Assembly: GCA_015478945.1 (NCBI GenBank)
Contig: JABUQX010022042.1
Span: 1 to 64,000, forward strand
DNA from: Trachelipus rathkii
Lineage: Eukaryota > Arthropoda > Malacostraca > Isopoda > Trachelipodidae
Reading direction: 5' to 3'
Length of the DNA: 64,000 nucleotides
Part shown: positions 23,945 through 35,680 of the stretch, one piece after another
Layout: each line of letters starts with the position of its first letter
Position numbering within the stretch: position 1 is the stretch's first letter
Program-made: the position numbers and the translations under genes
The notes under the pieces: model-generated
Told to the model about the DNA's origin: nothing
The model's database searches: none
Seen by the model: the letters and a program-made list of their open reading frames with translations, nothing else

Positions 23945-25100
23945 GTGAGGATAGCGGAGTGGTATAGTATTCCCGTATCGACACACCTGCTTAGCTTGCG
24001 ATTACCTATAGAAGAGAATAAAGTCGCAAACATCGCCGCCAGAGCAAAGATAAGAGGGTTTCAAGTGAACTGGAAGGGCATAACAGTATTTATTAAGCCT
24101 TTTGACTCGAACCCTATCCAAAAGCCGGAATGAAACCAGAGCCCAACCCCCCAGATATGAAGAAGCAGAAACTTACATATACAATGACCGGATGAGACCC
24201 TTGTTAATAGCTGGTAGTTAAACCTGAGAAGAGGAAAAAAAAGTCTCGCGTCTAAACAGGAACTCCCAGTTTCTTTGAGGACCGCCCTAGCAACCATCTT
24301 GAAAGGTTTCACAAGAACATTTTTTAAATAGTTAAGAGTATACAGGCCAAAGGATGTATTAATATATTGTCAAATCAGGAAGGACGAAAGACCACGTCCA
24401 AAAGTAGATAGGAAAAGTTAGAATGGTAAATTTTAGAGGGGAGATTTGTAGAAGTTATATGGGTTTTTAAAGAATTGATTTCACAAAGTTGATATACGAC
24501 CCACCCGAAAATTCTATCTAGCAGGGAGAATAGAATCGGAAAGATTAAGACGAGAGGCAATTCTAGAAGTAAAAGGTGGTAAGCCAGAATTGAAAATGAT
24601 TATTGAAGAAAGAAGGGTTATCGAGTGTACATCGCTATATGAGTTGGAATAGAGTTGATGTGCGGGTGAAGAAGCATTAATTAATGAATAAAGATTAAGG
24701 AATAAGAGTAGAGAGCTGAGACGCTAAACCCTTGAAGGAAAGAAAAGAAGCAAAGCAGAAAAGAGAAAGAAAGAAGTCGCTCATCATAATCACATTAGCC
24801 GATGTTAGCCGACCTGAAAGAATAGAGCTAGACATAAGTAATGACAAAGAGGGAGGAACACCCAAGGAGGGGGAGCATGGAGGGCAAAATGTGCTATAGC
24901 CAATACCGGTCCAAATGCCTTTGTGAATATGGTCAGCGTCCACTGACGCAAATCCGCCAGTAAGTTCCTTAAGAGCGGAAAAGCCATAAATCGAGCTAAA
25001 TAGGAAATGTAATATCGACCAGTAGACTTTGAATCACCAAAAGCCGTACTGCAATCGGAAAGAAGAGAATGAGATTCCAGATGGTCGTAATAGGAAGGAG
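23945..25100 (-). mobile_element. possible Jockey-type RNase H / C-terminal remnant
   Basis: Minus-strand fragments are compatible with a decayed RNase H domain and the region after it. Near 24940-24700 there is an IxxDxxx..GIGYSTF block followed by SSSILSGRLTSANVI, which could be a mutated SSIxxAELTAxxxx. Near 24310-24060 there is RVSSGHCICKFLLLHIWGV, like the GHCxxxxYLxxWG block of Jockey-type ORF2 ends. Both are weak matches in broken frames. The assignment is an inference and other origins are possible. Confidence 0.35.
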
Positions 25101-25842
25101 AGTAGTTAGAGATAAGAGAGTTTAAGAGATCTTAGATCAGATATAAGCATAAGTGGATGAGCTAATAGGACGATAGTATAGAGGATAGAGAGCGGCTTAC
25201 CTTATTTTTCGGAATAGGTTTACACATGTGCGTGCTCCATACACTGAGGGAAATGCTTATATAAGTATATATAAAGACATAGAGAATATTAGATTCTTGA
25301 ACGAGAGGGTGTAGGGTGTCCCAGCAGCGTAAGCAACATTCCCTCAAACTTCGTGAGGCTTTTTTCCAACCCTGAGTGTTAAACATTACTAATAACTGGA
25401 TAATATACCGAGTAAATAAATTATAAACAGCGGGTATGCGTTAGTTTTGAACACCAGGAAAATTTTAGAAAAAAAAAAGTATCTCTTATTGAAATCGGAA
25501 ATCTAATACAATTTAAAAATCTGATAAAAGAAACATATTTTATAAACTCGTAATTAAGTTACCGGTTAACGAAATGTAAGGGAAAATTTTAACTCTTTAA
25601 TAGACCGTTAATTTTTATTCGAAATTAACCGAGAGACAGCGTCATAAAAGTTAACCGAAAAAATTTAACTACTCAGCATATGGGGGTTATTGCAATGTTT
25701 GGTATAAGAGTGGTCTATATATATATAATTCACTAATAACATTTCCAATAAGTAAATTCATATAGCTTCTAAATACCTATATATAGTATATCATTATATA
25801 TATAATATATTATATATATAATAGCTATATATTATATATTAT

Positions 25843-25875
<33 letters not shown>

Positions 25876-26114
25876 TAATAATATATATATATAATCACTC
25901 TTTTTCTACATAAGTGACTTAATATAATAAAAATAGCAATAAGGGTCATTTTCACAATTTTCATTTCCTAGATTAAGAAAAAATATATAATTAAATTCAT
26001 TGTTTAAATTATAATTGAACCTAGATATTCAAACATGAACCAACCCCATATTTCAATGTTAGGATGGTTCCTTTTTGTATATATAATTTTTTTTTTTTTA
26101 ACTTTATCTGCAAG
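25101..26114. other. non-coding DNA upstream of the first visible RIC1 exon
   Basis: It includes an AT microsatellite at about 25715-25900 and no recognisable exon. The stretch from about 25900 to 26114 should be RIC1 intron, because the downstream exon begins with an acceptor site. Confidence 0.55.
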
Positions 26115-26353
26115 GTGTTGAAGAAGAGGCAACTAGCAAGGATCCGATCCCCGACTCGCTTTTACCTCGTGTTTTGGATTTTATTCGTGAATTTCCCGTC
26201 CACCTTTTAACTGTTGTTCAATGTGCCAGGAAGACCGAACTTGCTCTATGGCGTTATTTGTTTTCTGTTGCTGGAAGCCCCAGACATTTATTTACTCAAG
26301 CTCTTAGTAAAGGCGAATTAGAAACTGCTGCCTCTTATTTAATTATTTTACAG
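26115..26353 (+). CDS. RIC1: RIC1 exon 1 of this window
   Basis: The acceptor is CTGCAAG before 26115 and the donor ACAG/GTAAAT after 26353. It encodes [20 protein letters not shown], then DFIREFPV...[10 protein letters not shown] and ends AASYLIILQ. Just inside the 5' end the bases GTGTTGAAGAAGAGG give a frame that conflicts with the rest. One extra G (GTG TTG GAA GAA GAG) would restore the [10 protein letters not shown] expected for the family, so a single-base deletion or sequencing error is likely near 26120. Confidence 0.93.
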
Positions 26354-27787
26354 GTAAATGATTTCCCTCACTAAAAGAATTTGAGACGCATGAATTCGAG
26401 GTTGTTTTTGTGATGGAGTTAATACATACTATGTATGCTCTTTTATTATTCTTTTAAACCAAATTATATGAGACGGATGAATTTGATGTATGGATGATGT
26501 ATTTAATACGTAGATCTACTTTGTCCTGATATAATTTTTTAAAACCCCGATTAATTTGCATATGTTCTTGATCCAGTTGTGAATGATTTCTTTATCGTTT
26601 ATATTTTGCACAGAATCTGGAATCTGCGATGGTGAGCCGTACTCATGCTACCAAGTTATTAGATGCCACTTTGGAAGCATCCAAGTGGGAGTTATCAAAA
26701 GATCTTATTAGATTTCTCAGGTCAATAGGTATGTAAGATAATTACTATATGCACAATGTAAATTTAATATTTATATATATATTTTAACACATATTTTAGT
26801 TTTTTAGCACATACTTACTCATTATTAGCAATTGTCAATATAATTTTTTTCATTAGTTATTATTCGGAATCTGGTTAAAAAGTTTTCGTCTACAGGTACT
26901 TTTGTTGATTACTATCTGTCTTTTTAATAATTAATAGATCCAAAAGATTTAGAATCGCCAAAGGCCTCGGCTCCAATTAGTATCGGTACCAGGATAGGGT
27001 TTACTCATGCCACTCCACCTGTAAGTCCGCAGTGTGCCGATGAAGATTTATCAATGATAATGCCGAATACACAGGTCAGTAATCAAGCAAACATAGTATT
27101 CTTAAATGAATTGTGGGAATGGGTTTCCAAATATTTATTTGGGAATGAAATCAAAACTTTTTTTATTCTTTTCTCTGTATGTATTATTGTTATACAACAT
27201 AGCTTTCATATCCTTTGTCCGCTATCATAAAATTGATGGTAAGAGTAGCCATTATATCTTCTCCTGACAGGCATTTGAATATATAAATAATTCTGAAAAC
27301 TGAAATATAGTTTAATATTTATTTAAAAAAAAGTATAATTATATAAAACGGCACATAGACGTCGAGATACAAATGGCAGCTACAAATATGGGTTTGTTTA
27401 CATGCTGATTTTTAAGATTCCTGAAGACACCTTGAAAGCCATCTTCAAGAATCTTAGGTTTAAATTAAATTAGACTTCATTATTTGCGCTTAAAATGACG
27501 AATTTTTTTTTTCTACTAAATTTATAGAAAAAATTTAGCTAAGAAGTGGACAAGAACAATGAAAGAAAACGGCCTTTTAATGTATATTATTATAGAAGTA
27601 AGGTACATCCCAATTTATAAATTGGATTTCAAATATTGCGAAACTTACCAATGCAATTGGATAGTGAAATAATTATTAATTAAACCTTAGGGTGAATTTT
27701 TGTGACTGCGTCGAGTTCTCACTTAAGTGAAAGGGGACTTTCGACTTGCGTCATATTCTTCTACTACTTTTCTGTATGATGATGACG

Positions 27788-27856
<69 letters not shown>

Positions 27857-28279
27857 TTATTAATTACTAGATATGCAAGTTGCACTGTGCCACTGTCTTT
27901 GGAAGGCATTATTTTGCCATTAAAATTATGATTAGGATGGAAGAAAAATGGTTTTAAACTAAGTTAATTTTAATGTTTTACTATATGTTGGAAGGGGCCC
28001 TTTGTTAGAGGGAAGCGGCTCATTTTTGCGGTACGCTTCGGGTCCTAAAGGGGCTCCTGGAGCCCCAGGAGGTAATTTTGATGGGGCACCTTCTACCTCT
28101 TTCCCTCACGTATCTGCGTCGAGAACGGTTTCTGATTCCTCTAAAGGAGGAAAAGGCTCTTCGCCGGGAGCTTCATCTGTAAAAGAACCTCGTAAAACCT
28201 CCTCCGGTAGCAGTAAAGATGTGTCAACTGCTGAAGAATACTTTCTAGATGTCATTTTACAAAGAAGGGCCAAGGTATA

Positions 28280-28310
<31 letters not shown>

Positions 28311-31300
28311 ATGGGTGTAATATTATATATAAATATACATAAATAATTATTATATATAGCCTATTATATAAAATTTTATATTATCTATTACTATATATTA
28401 ATTTATGATTTTTAGTTTATATATATATATATTCAACTATATAACTACTTAGAGAATTTTTAGTTGAGTATTATACTTATACTATATATATATATAATAT
28501 TAAATTGGGCATGCTGTCTATATCCTTGTAATAATTATTATTTTTTTATTAATAATTATTGCTTAAAGTGTTTTTTTTCGAGCATTTCCACCAGTCTTAA
28601 ATAATGTCCTTCCACCCCTTCAGAAATTGCTTTTAGACAGAAGACTCAGAGATCTGGGGACCATGGCAGCGCATCTAGATTTTCCTTTGGTTTATATTGG
28701 ATATGCCTGGGTGAGGCCAGCAAATAAAGTAAGGGCAGCCTACTGTGGATGAAATTTGGTTTTTAACTTTACGTCAAGTTCATCAAGACTTTTCATGGCC
28801 TTTTCCTATTTCTCCGAATAATTTGTTACGTAAATATTCTGGTAGGTCATTTTTTTTCTCATCTGCCTAAATGTGTTTAATATATTTCAAATATAATACG
28901 TAAAGCATTAAATAAAAAATTGTTTGTTTATTTATATAATTCAAAACTCATTAATCTTGTTCATAAATGATGATGTTATTAAATTTTTATCATCATTGAG
29001 CAATTTTTCTTATTTTTTTCTACTTAGTTTCTTCTTCCGTTGAAACTTCAGAGGGTACAAGGATGTCATCCATAGAAGAAAGAATGCATCAGTTATCCAT
29101 AACTGTGCCTAAGGTGAGCAGATTTCATGTGGTTTATAATTAAGTGTCTAAAAATTGTTTTGACCGTATTTTTAAAAGTAATAGAAATATTAAACTTAGT
29201 CCATTTTTTTAAAGGATTAATAAAAAAACATAGTTCCAGACTCTTTAACTATTTTACTTTTCTTTAAAATTAATACTCAAAAGCAACATCATAAAAAAAA
29301 ACAAAAAACAAAAAAAACTTAAATTTCATTTTAAATCAAGTTTTGATTAAAGTTGATATTGTGGTATAGTAATTATATATATTATATATATATATTCTTT
29401 CTTTCTTTTTCAAGGTTAATAATATAGAGAATAGACGATATATATATTATAATATATATATATTATTATATTATTATTTATAATTATGTTTTATATATTT
29501 ATAGATGTATATATATTATTCTATATAAGATAATATATATAGTATTTATTATTATTAGTGTTATTATTTTTGATGTTATTTATTACTATTTTGTATTATA
29601 TATTTATATATTATATAATATATAATATATAATATAATATAATAATATATATGTTATATATACTATATCTATATGAATATATATATATATTTTTTCTTTC
29701 TTTTTCATTACACCTTCCTCTTTGCCCCAAGATTGGAGTAAGGTGCTGTACAAGCATCGGAACCGAGAGATAGGCATTTAGTAGGATTACATGACAAATC
29801 GTCGAAAGAAATGCCCAGCCTTACCGGCCCCCTCTGTAAGCATTATAATTATTGTTTAATGCTTCGTCACAGATCTAGATAAATGTCACCCTAGATTGCA
29901 ATCATTGTGTATTCTTGGCGACGGGCCCTCACTGGATTGTTAAATGCGTCCAATGTAAGTGGGCATCTCTCTCTGGTCAGGTGGGCACACCATGCTCTCA
30001 TACAAAACACCGCCATTCTCTCCTATCATGCACCTTTATGCTCGCCTCTGCCAAACTCACATTCTCCTCTCCTTCCAGACATTCGTTCACTCTACTCATC
30101 CACTGTGCCTCTTGCGGTCTCCAAGCCGGTCGGTTTCCTCAACACCTCTCTCACTTATACATCCGCTTTAGAGCAACGGCTTATCATTCCATTTTGTTTT
30201 TGATTTCCTTTCGCACATTGACAAATCCATCTCGTAACGATACTTTTTCATATTTCATTCGTCGTCATGTTTTATCTTCCTTTTCTTCACACCATCTACA
30301 ACTCTCTATACGTGGTTATGCTCCTTCGACTTACGTAATTTCTTTTTCGAGCAGCCTATGCTTTAAGCGCGCCTTATTGTTCAGTTGCTAACAACATTGA
30401 ACTTTAGATTCTATACTTTTTTGTCCAGACCATAGTCTCACTACCCTACATACGTAAACACAGGTAACAACATACCCTCACATGTAAGACCCTACTGCAC
30501 TCAAGACTTAGTCCCTTTACATTCACCAAACGATTTTAATTGCAACCAGCAACCTTTCCTGCCATTTTTCACAACTTTCCTACTACACTCTGCATCATCC
30601 GCTTCCCTTTCATCCAACACATACCCTAAATATTTTAAACTCGGACACTGTTCGCAGCTTGCTACTCTATCTAAACGATAACTTCACACTGGAAGGAGTG
30701 TCCTCACTCACAACCATAACCTTACCCCTTATCCACGTTTACTTTCAAGCCCCTCCATTTACACACACCTTTCATACTCTCAACCAAATCCTCTCAAACT
30801 CTCCTTCAGATTCGCCACACAGAACCAAATCATCGAATATAATAGGTAGGGCCCCTCCTCACTCTCCTCCATTCTCCACCATTCTAACACATTTCCTGCC
30901 ACCCCACCTCGAATTCTTTCATAAACCCAATCCATATACAAATTGAATAACCAAGGAGACAAAACACAACCCTGTCCTTACTCCGCTGTTAATCTTAAAC
31001 CAATCACCATTGACACCATTTATTTCTTACGACACGTCTATCACTATCGCATACTACATTTTGGACTCCATTCAGAGCCTACCACCAACACCATATATCA
31101 CTAACAACCTGCCATAGACTCTCCTATTAACTCTATCATACGCCTGGTTGCAATCCCATAAAACCTAAATACAATTTAATTCTTCTCTCACTCTCATTTT
31201 CTCTCATTTGTTTCAATGTTTAAGAATTGATCCACACATCCTCTTCCACTCCTAAATGCATCTGTTCTTCACCAATCAGTCTTCAGGTCACTCGACGCAC

Positions 31301-32233
31301 CTTTCGACCAAATACCAGCATAATACCTTCCCTACAACACCTCAATAAACTTATTCCCCTATAATTTCTACCGTCCCCTCATCTCCTTACCCTTATATAA
31401 GGTGCTATCACAATCTCCTTCAACCTTGGAACTATACCCTCTTATAAACGCTTTATTACACACTTCCACATCCAATCAACACCATCCGCCTCGTTCCGAT
31501 CCATTTCACCAGTAATATTCCTCTATACCTGCAGATTACCATTCTTCAACTATTTTACATTACCTCATTACCTCCTCCCTTCTAATAACCCCTCATCCCC
31601 AAAATACCTTATTCCTTCTTGCACGATCAAACCCACACCCATTCACTATCCACCTCTCCATTACTGTTAATATTGTGCAGATTTTCGGAAGTGTTTCTTC
31701 CACACTCCTTTCACATCCATTTCATCAGTACAAAAGACATCCCTAATTCATATTCTAAGCAGATTCACCTTAATCTCATTCTTACTCTTTCGCGCTTCCT
31801 TCCAGAAGAGCTTCCTATTCCTTGTAAGTCCCCATCATCCTCCTTCCAAACTGTTCATTTACCTGCTCATCTCGATAAAAATACACCTTTTAAGTATTTC
31901 ACTTTGCCTCCTTATATAATTCCCAAGCATCTTTCTTTGGAGTCTTCATCATTTGCTTTTTTAGTACATTCAAACACGGTTCTTTTTTTATCTTTAACCG
32001 CTTTCATACCTCTTCATTCCACCATTCACTGTTAACATTCTTACTTCCTATTTTAGCACATCCACATACTTCCCTTTGCACTACTAACAATTGCTTCCCT
32101 TCATTTGCCCCCAGATTTGTTGAGTATCAACTTGTTCACATCAACTGATTTACTTGCGAGCTTTCTTACATACCTTATCCTTATTGTCTTGCTCACTTAA
32201 TATCTCATATACCGTAGTATATATATATTATAT

Positions 32234-32274
<41 letters not shown>

Positions 32275-34148
32275 GTATATATTATTATAAATATATATTA
32301 TATATATATATATATATAATAATAGTATATACATATAATATATATATAATATTATATAATATATATATATTAGTATTTTATAATTATTTTTATATTATAA
32401 ATATATTATATATATATATATATATAATATATTCTTTCTTTCTTTCTTTCTTCCACCTTCCTCTTTGCCCCAGAGATTGGGGGGAAGGTGCTGTACAAGC
32501 ATCGGAAAAGAAAAGCAGTAGGGAGAACATGACAAACGTCGAAAAGAAAGCCCAGCTTACGCCCCCTCTGTACCATTAATTAAGTTGATGAGCTCGTTCA
32601 CAGACAGAAAATCCACTCTAGAGCATCATGGGACCCCGCGACGGACCTCACTATGGGTAAAATCGTCAATGTAAGGTTTTCATCCCCTGGCCCAGGTGGG
32701 CCACAACCATGCCCCCATACAAAACCCCGCCATGGTCTCTCCTATCATGCACCTTTAATTCGCTCTGCAAAACTCACATTTCTCTCCTTTCAGACATTCG
32801 TTCACCGACTCAATCCACTTTCTCTTCGGTTCCCAGCCGGTCCATTCCCACACCTCACCACTATAGCATCCGCTTAACCACCCTACTATCAATTCATTCC
32901 TTTCCACATGACCAAACATCTCACATACTTTCATTTATTCTCCTCTCATTTACCCCTTTTTCACACCGCACAATACACCATACCACTCTCTAATACGTTC
33001 ATGTCGCTCTCTTTATCAATTCTTCTCACCACCTAGCACACCACCTAAGATTGTCCCATACGAAACCATTGAACTTTTAGATCTATACTTCTTATTCCAC
33101 GAGACCATAGTCCTCACTACCATATACAATAACACAGGTCAACATACCCTCAATGTAAGACCCTAGCACCCTCAAGACTTAGTCCTTTGCATCCACCAAA
33201 CGATTTAATTGCACCTGCCACCTTCCTCATTCACAAACTTTCCCTACTACACTCTGCAATCGTCCGTTCGCTTCTCATCCAACATATACCCTAAATATTT
33301 AAACTCAGACACTTGTTTCTAGCTGCTCACATCTAACATAACTTCACACTGAAGGACTGTCCCTCACTCACAACCATAACCTTACTCTTATTATTCGACG
33401 TTTCTTTCAATGCCCCTCCTTTCAACACACCTGCAAATCTTCTCTATCAATCCTCTTCAAATCTTCTCTTTCAGAACTCGCCACCAGAAACCAATCATCC
33501 GCATTACAGTAGGTAAGGGCACCCTCCACTCCTCTCCATTCTCCATCATTTCTAACACATTTCCCCTGCCATTCCCAAGCCCAATTCTTCATAACCCATC
33601 CATAATATCAAATTGGAAAAACCAATGGAGGACATAACACAACCCTGTCTTACTCCGCTATTAATCTAAAACCAATCACCATTGACACTTTATTCTTACA
33701 CACGCTCACTATCGTCATATCCATACTTTGATTCCATTCAGAAGCCTAACCACCAACACCATATATCACTAATACCTGCATAAAGCTTCCCTATTAACCC
33801 TATCATAACGCCTGTTGCAAAATCCAATAAAACTAAATTACAATTTATTCTTCTTCTCCCTCTTTCTCCAATCATATTGTTTCAATGTAAAGATTTTGAT
33901 CCACACATCCTCTACCCTCCTAAACGCACTTGTTCTTCACCAATCAGTCTCAGTCACTCGACCGCACTCTTCGACCAAAATACCAGCATATACTTCCCCT
34001 ACAACACTCAATAACTTATTCCCCTATAATTCTAACAGTTCCCCTTTCTCCCTTACCCTTATACAAGGGTACCATTACCTCTCCTCCAATCCTTGGAACT
34101 ATACCCTCGCATAAACGCTTTATCTACAACAACCTTTTTCACAACTAC

Positions 34149-34205
<57 letters not shown>

Positions 34206-35635
34206 TTATATATAATTATATATATTATTATGTATATATGCATATATATTAGTATATATATATAATATATATATCTATAATATAGTATATATATATATAT
34301 ATATATAAAAATGGTGATTGGTTTAGGATAATACGGAGTGAGACAGGGTTTTGTGTTATGTCTCCTGGTTATTCAATTTGTATATGGATGGGGTTTAGGA
34401 AAAGAATTCGAGGTGGGGATGGCAGGAAATGGTGTTAGAATGATGAGATGGAGATGAGTGGAGGGTGCCCTACCTATTATATGCGGATGATTTGGTAGCT
34501 TTGTGTGGCGAATCTGGAGGAGAGTTTGAGAGGATTTGGTAGAACGATATTTGGCAGGGTATGTAAATAGGAGGGGTTATGGAAAGTAAACGTGATAAGA
34601 TAAGGTTATGGTTTGTGGAGTGAGGACAAGGTCCTCAGTGTGGGTAGTTACTGTTAGATGGTGAGCAGCTGGAGCCAAGTGTCTGAGTTTAAATATTTAG
34701 GGTAATGTTGGATGAGAAGGGAACGGATGATGCAGAAGTGTAGTAGGAAAATTGTGAATGGCAGGAAGGTTGCTGGTGCAATTAAACTCGTTGGTGAATG
34801 TAAAGGGACTAAGTCTGAAGTGCGCTAGGGTCTACATGAGGGTATGTTGTAACCTGTGTTATTGTATGGTAGGTGAGACTATGGTCTGGAATAAGAAGTA
34901 GAGATCTAAAAGTATCAATGATGTTCAGATGGACATCTTAGGGGCATGCTAGTGTGAAAAGAATTCATAAAATGAGGAATGAACTTATTAAGAGTTGTGT
35001 GGTGTGGAGAAAGGGATAAGATAAATGAGAAAAATGAAAGTATGTGAGATGGTTTGGTCATGTGGAAAGGATGATGATAGTCGGATGGTTAAGCGGATGT
35101 TAGTGGTGAGTGTGTTGGGAACCGACCGGCTGGGAGACCGAAGAGAAAGTGGATCGAGTCGGTGAACGATGTCTGAAGGAGAGAAAGAAATGTGTTGGCA
35201 GAGGCGAGAATAAAGGTGCATGATAGGAGAGAATGGGGCGGGGTTTTGTATGGGGGCATGGTTTGTGGCCCACCTGGGCCAGGGGGGATGGACACCCTTA
35301 CATTGACGATTTACCATAGTGAGGGCCCGTCAGCGGTCCCATGAAGCTCTAGGGTGGATTTTCTGTCTGTGACGAGTTTTCACTAATTAATGGTACAGAG
35401 CGGGGCGGTAAAGGTTGGGCCTTTCTTTTCGAACATTTGTCATCTCTCCTACTGCTTTCCATTTTCCGATGCCTTTGTATGCGCACTCTTACTCCCAGTC
35501 TTGGAAGAGCTTTAGTAAAGAAAGAAAGAAAGATATTTATATATATATATGTAATTTATGTATATAAAGTTATATGATAAATATATATAATATATTGTCT
35601 ATAATATAATTATATATATTATATAAAATTTTAAA

Positions 35636-35680
<45 letters not shown>

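Noticed and set aside
23945..23990. tRNA-like A-box (GATAGCGGAGTGGTATAGT)
   Set aside because: No B-box at the right distance and no cloverleaf could be drawn.
23945..26114. upstream RIC1 exons
   Set aside because: Searched by eye for the residues expected before the EEATSKD block; none found with splice sites.
27746..27931. poly-isoleucine frame
   Set aside because: Produced by the (ATT)n microsatellite in a RIC1 intron.
28624..28841. RIC1 as a pseudogene
   Set aside because: Nine other exons keep frame, phase and conservation to the stop codon; localised indels at homopolymers fit sequencing error better.
29907..34160. many 60-140-codon plus-strand frames rich in Ser, His and Pro
   Set aside because: They are the antisense of minus-strand LINE family A copies; the RT motifs lie on the other strand.
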